A DNA stretch of 33,958 nt, from NCBI GenBank assembly GCA_022780515.1, contig JALEUV010000003.1, forward strand, positions 1-33,958. Reading direction: 5' to 3'. Below, piece after piece: positions 17,001-25,300 of this stretch. A program made the position numbers and the translations under genes. How positions within the stretch are numbered: the first letter of the stretch is position 1; the number at the start of each line of letters is the position of its first letter. The notes beneath the pieces are model-generated. The model did no database searches, had not been told where the DNA came from, and saw only the letters and a program-made list of their open reading frames with translations. The stretch is from Anaerococcus sp. (GTDB lineage Bacteria; Bacillota; Clostridia; Tissierellales; Peptoniphilaceae).

Positions 17001-18090
17001 CAATTTCTGTAATCCTATCCTTATAGCGAGAAAGTCCTGTTGTCTCAAGGTCGAAGACTACAAATTCTTGGTCTTTGATATCCCTTATCTCTGGGACTTT
17101 TTTGTCTGATAGGTTGGTTAGGACCCTAAGCTCATCTTCTACTAGTAAAAGCTCTGCCCCCTGGAGCATTTTGATATTTTCCTTACTTAGGGCCTCGTAG
17201 AGGTCAGGGAGAGCTTGGAGGGTTTCGGTATCGGTAATTCCTACTGTATCGACCTTCCAGGCCTTTAGGGTATCAACTAGGTCCTTATTATCTACAAAGC
17301 CATCAAGGTTGGTCATCTTGGTGTGGACTTCTAGCTCAATCCTCCTATCGAGGGCAGTATCTATCCTTCTGCCGATTATTTCATCGACCATAGAATTAAC
17401 TGTAAAGACTTCTTCGTGGGCAAAGTCATCGTAGTTTAGGACTCCCTCTACCCTAACTGTAGAGCCATTTTTAAGTGGAGCAAGCTTGCTATTATTGTTC
17501 CCATTGGCAAATAGCTTACAAGAAAGAGCATCGGTCTTATCTTCTAGGTCAAAGGTATAGATAAAATAGCCACCCTTAGTTTCAAAGGTAGTTAAGCCGT
17601 AGACCTTTCCTATTAGGGAAGTAGTAACCCCCTTCCTCTCATAGATATCTTTTATGTCGATAACATCGGTCTTTATCTTTCTTCCAAAGTTAATTTCATC
17701 GACTGGGTCAACTTCTTCTTTGGCATTATTTTTGTTTTCTAGTGTCCTATCGATTTGTTCTTGGATGGCCCTCTCTCTTTGCTCTAGGAGGAGGTCTGCC
17801 CTGCTTGATTTATTTTCTGTACTTGCTTCCTCGAATTCTTGATCAGACTCTTTATTATCAGCCTTTTCTATAGGTAGGTCATCAGAGTCGTCTTCAATCT
17901 CATCAAAAACTATCTCCACATCTACGAAGTCAAAGTATTGGATGATTTTTCTTTCAACTTCCTCTACAAAGTCTTCTTTCTTTCCTTCTAGGTAGAGGGT
18001 TAACTTATTTTTCCTCTTCCAATAAATTGCCTTGGTTATAGCTATTTTTTCTTTTCCTATATCGATTAGATCAGCTAGGTCAATTTTCAT
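14011..18090 (-). CDS. polC: DNA polymerase III subunit alpha, PolC type
   Basis: The replicative leading-strand polymerase of low-GC Gram-positives, with built-in proofreading. The 1359 residues show an N-terminal domain, an OB domain (about 150-235), a PHP domain split by the DEDD exonuclease (about 342-505; D347, E349, D432, HHRASDD at 484-490), and the polymerase core. The core has YLVGSRGSVGSS at 798-809, a four-Cys zinc site (C829, C832, C854, C857) and the catalytic PDIDLNF at 882-888. A C-terminal QMSLF clamp-binding motif ends it. PHP metal ligands are largely lost (EVH at 254-256 for HxH, T288 for His, R658 for His). It overlaps ispG by 11 bp and is the last gene of the uppS operon. 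Confidence 0.97.
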   Translation of the reverse strand: MKIDLADLIDIGKEKIAITKAIYWKRKNKLTLYLEGKKEDFVEEVERKIIQYFDFVDVEIVFDEIEDDSDDLPIEKADNKESDQEFEEASTENKSSRADLLLEQRERAIQEQIDRTLENKNNAKEEVDPVDEINFGRKIKTDVIDIKDIYERKGVTTSLIGKVYGLTTFETKGGYFIYTFDLEDKTDALSCKLFANGNNNSKLAPLKNGSTVRVEGVLNYDDFAHEEVFTVNSMVDEIIGRRIDTALDRRIELEVHTKMTNLDGFVDNKDLVDTLKAWKVDTVGITDTETLQALPDLYEALSKENIKMLQGAELLLVEDELRVLTNLSDKKVPEIRDIKDQEFVVFDLETTGLSRYKDRITEIGAVRVKDGKITEIYNELVNPQMVIPEKVVELTGITNDLVKDKPKIEEVLPGFLEFCGDAILVGQNTDFDIGFVRENAYRMGIDFNPIYMDTLPMARALFADMKKFSLDKIARKLEIPAFNHHRASDDARATGQIFIKMFKMIMSQDGINLRNINELKSYWPKSKHESFSALVFAKDKTGLKNLYKLISESRMKYFNSEAKTPISLLEKYREGLLVGSGADEGMLFFYLQNNRSSKDINRLRDLFDFYQVAPSQIFADRIENGKIRDLGQVEDINKKIVDMAKEDNKLAVATGAVRYLEKSDYILRNILHKGQYFSYYENRPLYYLRTTSEMMDGFTYLDPLDREDVVIRNPKILASQIESLRPIPKGTFPPVIEGSDKELRETCFAKAHSIYGDPLPKLVEDRLNKELDSIISNGYAVLYIIAKKLVGKSNDDGYLVGSRGSVGSSFAATMADITEVNPLCPHYVCPSCKHSEFHEEDLLGSGIDYPDKDCPVCGTKMKKDGHNIPFEVFLGFEGDKEPDIDLNFAGEYQPTIHRYTEELFGKGKVFRAGTIGVIQDNTAFGYIKKYSEDYNVSFTDAQVRKIQRGLKDVKRTTGQHPGGLIVVPNDIEIFDITPIQYPADDGKGDIQTTHFTYNMMHETLLKLDLLGHDVPSIIRALQDLTGTNPLEITMGDPKVMKIFSSTESLDIKHDFSNNEIGTLGIPEFGTGFVRGMLKDTYPTKFSEMVRISGLSHGTDVWLNNAQDLVRSETASFDEIISTRDDIMNYLIKLGLDKKKSFTIMETVRKGRVLDEDTLAYMEENGVPNWYIESCKKIQYLFPKAHAVAYCLMSYRIAYYKVYYPEAFYATYFNTKINDFKYSTVIGGLKEIQEELGKLRDSYDLSQRDKQVRTVLEVAEEMAARDIKLDRADIYKSDAKKFLLSDRPGYILPPLAAVDDVSEAMAEDIVRERLKGEFISVEDLSQRTSVNKNALSSLKNLGITDGIQEKNQMSLFDGLF

Positions 18091-19141
18091 TTTTATTTGC
18101 TTCCACTAGGCTCTCTATCAAGGTATCGACTATCTCTTCTTCCTTAACTTTTTTGATGGTTTTGCCATTTTTAAACAAAAATCCCATCCCATTAGCTGCA
18201 CTTATACCAAAGTCCGCTTCCTTTGATTCTCCCGGGCCATTTACAGGGCAGCCCATTATGGCAACCTTGGCAGAGAGGTCAAGCTTAGCTGTCTTATCTT
18301 CTACTTCCTTTACAATCTTTGGTAGGTCGACTGTTGTCCTTGAGCAAGTTGGGCAAGATACTATATCTATCCCATCCCTTCTTAGGTTAAGGGCCTTAAG
18401 GATGGCCTTACCTGCCTTAACCTCTTCTACTATATCTCCAGTTATAGAAACCCTGATGGTATCGCCGATGCCTTCCTTAAGAAGGGTCCCTATTCCTATT
18501 GAAGATTTAACAAGGGCTTGGTAGAGGGGACCGGCTTCTGTTACACCAAGATGAAGAGGGTAGTCGACTTCATCTGAAAGCATCCTATAGGCATCTATCA
18601 TAGTATTTACATCTGATGATTTAACAGATATTTTTATATCGGTAAAGTCCATATCTTCTAGAATTTTTACTTCTTCTAGGGCAGAAGCTACAAGAGAGTC
18701 GGCATTTACTCCACCAAACCTATCAATTATTTCTTTGGATATGGATCCAGAATTTACCCCGATCCTTATAGGGATATTCTTCTCCTTGCACTTATCGACT
18801 AGGAGCCTTACCTTATCTTCTCCTCCTATATTTCCTGGGTTATACCTTAGGCAATCACAGCCATTTTCTACAGCTGCAAGGGCTAGCTTGTAGTCAAATT
18901 GGATATCAGCTACCAAGGGAATGGTAGTCCTCCTCTTAATCTCAGGAATCGCCTCGGCATCCTCTATAGAATTAATGGCTGACCTTGCTATATCACAGCC
19001 AGCTTCTTCTAGGGCATGGATTTGTGCAACAACTGCCTCCGCATCTGAGGTCTTGGCTGTTGTCATTGATTGGACAGAAATAGGAGAGTCACCTCCTACT
19101 GCAACATCTCCTACATAAATCTTCTTAGTTTTTTTTCTCAT
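18080..19141 (-). CDS. ispG: 4-hydroxy-3-methylbut-2-enyl-diphosphate synthase
   Basis: The penultimate enzyme of the MEP isoprenoid pathway. It reduces the cyclic diphosphate MEcPP to HMBPP using a [4Fe-4S] cluster. The 353 residues contain the TIM-barrel part (VADIQFDYKLAL, RYNPGNIGG, LGVTEAGPLYQALVKSSIG). The C-terminal cluster ligands are CPTCSRTTVDL and MGCPVNGPGE. Length and start (MRKKTKKIYVGDVAVGG) are typical. It sits between rseP and polC as in many Clostridia. Its products feed the undecaprenyl carrier made by UppS at the operon head. Confidence 0.96.
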   Translation of the reverse strand: MRKKTKKIYVGDVAVGGDSPISVQSMTTAKTSDAEAVVAQIHALEEAGCDIARSAINSIEDAEAIPEIKRRTTIPLVADIQFDYKLALAAVENGCDCLRYNPGNIGGEDKVRLLVDKCKEKNIPIRIGVNSGSISKEIIDRFGGVNADSLVASALEEVKILEDMDFTDIKISVKSSDVNTMIDAYRMLSDEVDYPLHLGVTEAGPLYQALVKSSIGIGTLLKEGIGDTIRVSITGDIVEEVKAGKAILKALNLRRDGIDIVSCPTCSRTTVDLPKIVKEVEDKTAKLDLSAKVAIMGCPVNGPGESKEADFGISAANGMGFLFKNGKTIKKVKEEEIVDTLIESLVEANKNEN

Positions 19142-19151
19142 TTATTTCTCC

Positions 19152-20168
19152 TTATAGTAATGTAAGTATATCCTTAACTGAAATAATTATTATCAAGCCT
19201 ATTAATAGGACAAAGCCTACTATAGTAATAATTCCTTCGACTTTTTTATTAACCTTCTTCTTGGTAACCATCTCATAGAATGAAGTTACAAGTTTTGAAC
19301 CATCTAGGGCTGGTATAGGTAAGAGGTTAAAGACTGCTAGGTTTACAGATATATAGGAAAGAAAATACAAGAGGCTCATAAGGCCAATTGATGCTTGGTT
19401 GCCTAACTCCTTTACAACACCTATAGGACCAGATAAAGCAGAAAAGGCAATCTTTCCTGTAAATAGTCCTCCCAAGACTGTAAAAATCATTTTAATATTT
19501 CTACCTGTTTCTAAGAAACCTTCCTTGATAGATTCAAAAAATCCATTGTCGCCAAGCTTTGATTCTATACCGACTACCTTGGACCCATTAACTTCAAAGG
19601 GTTTAAGAGAAAAGTCCTTCTCCCCCTCATTCTCCCTATAAATCCTAACAGGTATTTCGACGTCTTCGCCATTTGCTTCATAAAATTCGCTTATATTCTT
19701 AGAAATATCAGCAAATTCTACTACTTCCCTATCTCCTACCATCCTTACTTCATCGCCTACTTCTATTCCAGCATCTCTTGCTGGAGACTTCTCAGGAAAG
19801 CCCCCTACAAACCTTGTAGGTGATCCAGTATTGAAGGCAACTACAGAAAAAATCAAAAAGGCTAGGAGTAAGTTCATGACAGGCCCTGCAAGAATCGTCA
19901 AGAACCTCTTGTAGGCAGGAGCATTTTCAAAACTACGCTTGTCATCACTTTCTTCATCTTCGCCTTCCATAGCACAGTAACCCCCTATCGGGATTAGCCT
20001 TAGACTATATTGGGTCTCGCCCTTAACAGTTGAAAATATTTCAGGACCCATGCCCACAGAAAACTCATTTACCTTTATTCCAGATAATTTTGCTACAATG
20101 AAATGACCAAATTCATGAAATAAAATCAAGAACAAGAACATGACTATAGCTATTATTATTTTAGTCAT
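19152..20168 (-). CDS. rseP: Site-2 protease RseP/RasP
   Basis: A membrane zinc metalloprotease that cleaves anti-sigma factors and leftover signal peptides inside the membrane. The 338 residues have the HEFGH zinc motif at 18-22 in the first membrane segment. A PDZ domain (about 110-200) begins after GGFPEKSPARDAGIEVGDEV. The third ligand region NLLPIPALDGSKL and further membrane helices are at the C-terminus. It lies directly after cdsA; the dxr gene that often separates the two is absent. Confidence 0.95.
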   Translation of the reverse strand: MTKIIIAIVMFLFLILFHEFGHFIVAKLSGIKVNEFSVGMGPEIFSTVKGETQYSLRLIPIGGYCAMEGEDEESDDKRSFENAPAYKRFLTILAGPVMNLLLAFLIFSVVAFNTGSPTRFVGGFPEKSPARDAGIEVGDEVRMVGDREVVEFADISKNISEFYEANGEDVEIPVRIYRENEGEKDFSLKPFEVNGSKVVGIESKLGDNGFFESIKEGFLETGRNIKMIFTVLGGLFTGKIAFSALSGPIGVVKELGNQASIGLMSLLYFLSYISVNLAVFNLLPIPALDGSKLVTSFYEMVTKKKVNKKVEGIITIVGFVLLIGLIIIISVKDILTLL

Positions 20169-20177
20169 ATAATCTCC

Positions 20178-20957
20178 TTATAGTATTGAAAATAGATAAA
20201 GAATAGGAGCTATAAATAATAAGGAGTCAAACCTATCCAAAATTCCCCCATGGCCTATAATAATATGGCCAAAGTCCTTGATGCCTGTTTGCCTTTTGAT
20301 GTAGGATGCAACAAGGTCACCTACTTGAGAAAGGCTCGCTGCTATTATGGTAAAGATAAGGACATCGAGGATTCTTATATCAAGATTTGCACTACTTACA
20401 TAGATGATATTTAGGATTATAGCTCCGATAACTCCACCCAGACATCCCTCTAGGGTCTTGTTAGGTGAAATATGGGCTATAAGGTCTATCTTATGCTTGC
20501 CTATGGTAGATCCTACCAAATAAGCAAAGGTATCAGATCCCCAAGCAGTCAAATACAAGAGCCAGATATAATTTATATTTTGAATCCTAATTATATGGCT
20601 CATCAAAAATGACACATAGAGCATGGTAAAACTTGCCCCAAAGCCATCCATTAGGTTATATTTGCTATCAAAAATTATGCAAATTAATAGCATAAGTAGG
20701 CATATAGCAAAGGTCGTCATATAAAGGTCTGTCTTATCAGCAAAGGCAGCTATCATTATGAGGGTATTGGTCACAAATAAAAGTTTTAGGGGGATATTTA
20801 TATTTATCTTTTTTAGGACTTCCTTCATCTCATAGAGACCTATAAAGGAAAAAGCCCCTATTCCTATAATGAAGGGTACCCTCCCCAAAAAGGTTATTAG
20901 GACCAAAATCGCAAGGATTATAGCCCCACCAAAGACTCTCTCAACAAAATTTTTCAT
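20178..20957 (-). CDS. cdsA: Phosphatidate cytidylyltransferase
   Basis: Makes CDP-diacylglycerol from phosphatidic acid and CTP, supplying PgsA and other phospholipid enzymes. The 259-residue polytopic membrane protein has about seven or eight hydrophobic helices. It carries the SDTFAYLVGSTIGKHKI and ISPNKTLEG blocks and the CDS signature KRQTGIKDFGHIIIGHGGI followed by LDRFDS near the C-terminus. It overlaps uppS by 4 bp. Confidence 0.95.
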   Translation of the reverse strand: MKNFVERVFGGAIILAILVLITFLGRVPFIIGIGAFSFIGLYEMKEVLKKININIPLKLLFVTNTLIMIAAFADKTDLYMTTFAICLLMLLICIIFDSKYNLMDGFGASFTMLYVSFLMSHIIRIQNINYIWLLYLTAWGSDTFAYLVGSTIGKHKIDLIAHISPNKTLEGCLGGVIGAIILNIIYVSSANLDIRILDVLIFTIIAASLSQVGDLVASYIKRQTGIKDFGHIIIGHGGILDRFDSLLFIAPILYLFSIL

Positions 20958-21652
20958 TCTAAGCCCCCATACCTTCTATTTCTATTATTATAAGCTTCTA
21001 GGGCCTTATCAAAGTCTTCCCTAGTAAAGTCAGGCCACAAGGTATCAGTAAAGTAAAATTCTGTATAGGCCATTTGGTAGATCAAGAAATTGGATATCCT
21101 AAGCTCTCCACCCGGCCTAATAAGTAGGTCAGGATCATTTTGACCCTTGGTATAAAGGTAGGAAGAAATAAGGTCTTCATCCACCTCATCTTCTTTGATT
21201 CCATCCCTTAGCATATTCTTAAAGGCATGGACTAGCTCAGCCCTGCCCCCATAATTAAGAGCTACATTTAATAAAAGGCTCTTGTTATCCTTGCTATCTT
21301 CGCAAGCCTTGAGGCAGACTTCCCTTACCTTATCTGGGAGGGCATCAGTATCTCCCAAAATATTAAGCTTGCAATCTTCTTTCATTAGTATATCGAATTT
21401 AGTCTTTATAAAGGAAATTAAAAGATTCATAAGGTAGGAAACTTCTTCTTTAGGTCTCTTCCAATTTTCGGTTGAAAAGGCATAAAGAGTAAGGCACTCT
21501 ACCCCCTTCTCCTTGGCATAGAGGCAGATGTCTATCACATTTTCTGCACCTACCTTATGGCCGTAAGTCCTAGGCTTAAGTCTTTTCTTAGCCCATCTTC
21601 CATTTCCATCTAAAATTATAGCCACATGTTTTGCTACATTTAACTTATCCAT
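20954..21652 (-). CDS. uppS: Undecaprenyl diphosphate synthase
   Basis: A cis-prenyltransferase that makes the C55 lipid carrier for peptidoglycan precursors. The 232 residues begin with HVAIILDGNGRWAKKR, where D15 is the catalytic Asp. They contain LTLYAFSTENWKRP, the NYGGRAELVHA block, and the C-terminal DLLIRPGGELRISNFL substrate-binding region (a PGGELR variant of the usual TSGEQR). It is the first gene of a five-gene operon with cdsA, rseP, ispG and polC. Confidence 0.95.
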   Translation of the reverse strand: MDKLNVAKHVAIILDGNGRWAKKRLKPRTYGHKVGAENVIDICLYAKEKGVECLTLYAFSTENWKRPKEEVSYLMNLLISFIKTKFDILMKEDCKLNILGDTDALPDKVREVCLKACEDSKDNKSLLLNVALNYGGRAELVHAFKNMLRDGIKEDEVDEDLISSYLYTKGQNDPDLLIRPGGELRISNFLIYQMAYTEFYFTDTLWPDFTREDFDKALEAYNNRNRRYGGLE

Positions 21653-21681
21653 GCTTACCTCTTTATCTAAAATCTTAATTC

Positions 21682-21710
21682 ATTATACCGAAAAAACTGA
21701 TAGATTTCGA
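21682..21710 (-). promoter_or_regulatory. Promoter of the uppS-polC operon
   Basis: Minus-strand TCGAAA (-35, 21705-21710; 4 of 6), a 17-bp spacer and a perfect TATAAT (-10, 21682-21687), about 30 bases before the uppS ATG. Confidence 0.75.
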
Positions 21711-21734
21711 CCAAGAATTTTAGACAAAAAAATA

Positions 21735-21760
21735 CCAGCAAAGTCCTAAGACCTTACTGG
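21735..21760 (-). terminator. Intrinsic terminator of the hsp20 gene
   Basis: An 11-bp stem with two G-U pairs and a 4-base loop is followed on the minus strand by TATTTTTTT. It lies just past the Hsp20 stop and ahead of the uppS promoter. Confidence 0.85.
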
Positions 21761-21770
21761 CTTCTTGCTA

Positions 21771-22199
21771 TTAATCAATTGTGATTTTTCTATTTGGGTC
21801 ATTCTTAGATTTTGGTAAAGTAATGACGAGGATACCATTTTCTAGCTTAGCTCCTACCTTTTCTTCATCTATATCTACAAAGTTCATTGTCCTTGACATA
21901 GCTTGAGATTTTCTTTCCCTGTGGATATAATTTTTCTCCTCGTCACTCTCATCCTTGCTTGTTACTTTCTTGGCTGTTAGGGTGAGTTTGCCCTTATCAA
22001 GGTCGATATCTATGTCTTCCTTATCAAAGCCTGCAAGCTCTGCCTCAACCAAATACTTATCTTCATCCTCTGATATATCTACCTTGAAGGTATCTGAGAA
22101 GGAATTTAAGTTGCCGACATCATTAAAAAATGTATCTACCATATTATAAAAATCATTAAATCTATCTATTTCGTTATTTCTTCTTAGTAAGTTTGTCAT
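21771..22199 (-). CDS. Hsp20 / alpha-crystallin family small heat-shock protein
   Basis: An ATP-independent chaperone that holds unfolding proteins in solution. The 142 residues have a short N-terminal region, the alpha-crystallin domain (about 40-130; DISEDEDKYLVEAELAGFDKEDIDIDL in part, and GAKLENGILVITLPK near the end) and a C-terminal NRKITID with an I-x-I-like anchor. It is a single-gene transcript with a strong promoter, its own terminator and a CIRCE-like operator in the leader, so HrcA control is likely. Confidence 0.93.
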   Translation of the reverse strand: MTNLLRRNNEIDRFNDFYNMVDTFFNDVGNLNSFSDTFKVDISEDEDKYLVEAELAGFDKEDIDIDLDKGKLTLTAKKVTSKDESDEEKNYIHRERKSQAMSRTMNFVDIDEEKVGAKLENGILVITLPKSKNDPNRKITID

Positions 22200-22244
22200 A
22201 TATTCTCTCCTTTTATTTTCTTAAGTGATACGTTCTTATAAGAA

Positions 22245-22271
22245 TTAGCACTCTCGTTATCTGTCTGATAA
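22245..22271 (-). promoter_or_regulatory. Imperfect CIRCE operator (HrcA site)
   Basis: The plus strand reads TTAGCACTC, nine bases, then GTCTGATAA. The first arm is a perfect CIRCE half-site and the second matches GAGTGCTAA at 6 of 9 positions. It lies between the promoter and the hsp20 start, where HrcA would block transcription. Confidence 0.65.
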
Positions 22272-22285
22272 CTTCTTACATTTAT

Positions 22286-22314
22286 AATATACTAGGAAGG
22301 TCAGAGAAAGTCAA
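22286..22314 (-). promoter_or_regulatory. Promoter of the hsp20 gene
   Basis: Minus-strand TTGACT (-35, 22309-22314), a 17-bp spacer and TATATT (-10, 22286-22291). It lies immediately upstream of the CIRCE-like element. Confidence 0.75.
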
Positions 22315-22331
22315 ATTTTTTTGCAAAAAAT

Positions 22332-22366
22332 ATCGCCCCTAGAATTTTAAGTATTCTAAGGACGAT
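22332..22366 (-). terminator. Intrinsic terminator of the dehydratase-activase gene
   Basis: A 14-bp stem (two G-U pairs) with a 7-base loop is followed on the minus strand by ATTTTTTG, 11 bases past the stop of the 1416-residue gene. Confidence 0.85.
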
Positions 22367-22377
22367 TTAAATATTAT

Positions 22378-25300
22378 TTAGGCATTAACCTTAATCTTTT
22401 CACGAGCCTGACTCATCATTAGCTTGACCCTATTTAGTTGGTTAACTTCACTAGCTCCTGGGTCGTAGTCTATGGCTACTACGTTGGCCTCTGGGTAGAT
22501 TTCTCTAATTTTTTTCATAACTCCCTTACCTGTTATATGGTTTGGTAAACAGCCAAAGGGTTGGATACAGACTATGTTTGGACAGCCCGAATGGATTAGC
22601 TCTACCATCTCTCCAGCCAAGAGCCAGCCCTCACCTGCCTGGTTACCAAGGCTAGTTATTTCGCTAGCGTAGTCTTTGATATCATTTATATAGCAAGGCT
22701 CATCAAATCTTTTTGACCTTCTAAGGGCCTCTCTTATAGGCTTCCTATAGATCTCCACTGTCTTTATGGCAGCCTTACCAAAGAAGGCCAAAAGTGGAGA
22801 CTTGCCATAGAGGTCTTTTTTAAGCTCGGTATTGGCTAGGACATACATAAAGAAGTCTGTGAGATCAGGAAGCATTACCTCGGCTCCTTCCTTCTCTAGG
22901 TTATCAAGAAGGTGGTTGTTGGCTTCTTCTAGATATTTGACCAATATTTCGCCGACTATACCTGCCTTTGGCTTCTTGATGTCTAGGACTTCTACCCTAT
23001 CAAAGTCTTCTACTATAGAGTTTATTATCTTCCTGTAGGTTTTGGATGACATATCTACGATTTCATCTTGGCAGATCTTGGTCCATTTTTCCTTTAGCCT
23101 ATTGGCTTCGCCTGGGATTTTCTCATAAGGCCTTGTGGCATTGGATACCCTATTTATAAGATCTCCAAGAAGCAAGGACCTAAGGAGGTTAATTATCAAA
23201 GGAATGTTTGAAATTTTCTTCACATCAAAGCCAGAGTGGTTTTCTATTCCTTGGATAGAAAGGGCGATTACAGGAATGTTTGGGTAGCCTGCATCCTTTA
23301 GGGCCTTTCTAATGTAGCCTACATAGTTTGATGCACGGCAGGCTCCTCCGGTTTGGGTCATAAGGAGAGCGAGCTTGTCGGTATCATACCTACCAGACTT
23401 GACTGCCTCCATAAATTGACCAACCACCGTAATTGATGGGTAGCAGGAATCATTATTTACGTATTTGAGTCCATTATCTATTACCTTATCGTCGACCCTA
23501 TCCAAGAATTCTATATTGTAACCATGTGCATTAAGTAGGACTTCTATGATTTGGAAGTGTTCCCTTGCCATTTGTGGGGCGAGGATGGTATAGCCTGCCT
23601 CCTTCATTTCCTTAGTAAATTCTGGATTGTCGTAGTCGTTTTTTTCGCTATAGGTAGGGACATAGTCTTCATTTCTTTGGCCAAGGGCTTCCATCAAGGA
23701 CCTAATTCTAATCTTCACTGCACCTAGGTTTGATACCTCATCTATCTTGAGGAGGGTGTAAATCTTGCCCTTTGATTCTAATATATCTTCGACTTGGTCA
23801 GTTGTTACTGCATCTAGACCACAGCCAAAGGAGTTTAGTTGGACAAGTTCCAGGTAGGGATCTCTGGCTACAAACTCTGCTGCCCTATAAAGCCTTGCAT
23901 GGTAGGACCATTGGTCAAGGACCCTGGTTTCATAAGGTAAGTCTTCTATGTTGTAGGCTATGGCATCTTCTGATAAGACAGGAATCCTCATTGACTCGAT
24001 AAGCTCAGGTATGCCATGGTTTATTTCAGAGTCTATTTGATAAGGGCGACCTGCAAGGACTATGGCCCTTTGCTTATTATCGTGGACATATTTTAATATC
24101 TCCATGCCCTTTTTCTTGATAGCGTCATGGTAGGATCCTTGGACCTTCCAGGCCCTGGCTACAGCGTTAAGGATTTGCCTTTTGCCTAGCTTATGATCAT
24201 TTTGGCTAAAGCCTTCAAATATTTCAACTAGCCTAGAGCCTATGATTTTTTCTGACTCAAAGGATAGGTATGGCGCCATAAAGTTAGTCTTATTTAGTCC
24301 TTCGACATTATTTTCTATAACACTAGGGTAGCCTGATACTACTGGGCAATTTAGCTGGTTTTCTGCCTTGTCAAATTGCTTGTACTCATAAAATATAGCT
24401 GGATAGAAGATAATATCGACATTTTTTTCTAGGAGGTTTTCTATATGGCCATGGGTAATCTTTGCAGGATAGCAAGCAGTTTCTGATGATATGGTAGCTA
24501 TACCCTTTTCATAAATCTCCCTACTTGATTCATCTGACAAGACTACATCAAAGCCTAGTGATGTAAAGAACTCATGCCAGAAAGGATAGTTCTCATACAT
24601 ATTTAGGACTCTAGGAATACCAACCCTACCAAATATATTTTTATCTCCTAGGGTTTTTCTATCAAAAAGTAGTTCTTTTTTGAACTTATACATATTAAGA
24701 TCAGCTAGAGTATCTTCTTGCTTGACACCTGCCCCTCTCTCACACCTGTTTCCTGTAATATACCTTGATCCATCAGGGAAGATATTAATTTGTAGGGCAC
24801 AGTTATTGGAGCACTTGCCACATCTTGCCTGTCTTTGCTCGTAGGTAAAGTTGTCAATCTCATCAATGCCAAGGATTTGACTATGGCCAGTAGACCTTTC
24901 CTTACTAAGGAGGGCCATACCCATAGCCCCCATGAGGCCTGATATTTCTGGCCTTGTTACCTTACGGGTTGATAGGTTTTCGAAGGCCCTTAGGATGGCA
25001 TCACCATAAAAAGTTCCCCCTTGGACAACTATATTTTCTCCGAGGGTCCTTGGATCTCTGACCTTGATTACCTTTTGAATGGCATTTTTGATAACTGAAT
25101 AGCAAAGGCCTGCTGCTATATCTTCAACATCTGATCCTTCTTTTTGGGCTTGTTTTACCTTGGAATTCATAAAGACAGTACACCTTGATCCAAGGTCAGC
25201 TGGTTTTTTAGCAAAGAGGGCCTTTTGTTGGAATTCCTCCACACTAAGACCTACGCTTGCTGCAAAGGTTGATAGGAAGGACCCACATCCTGATGAGCAA

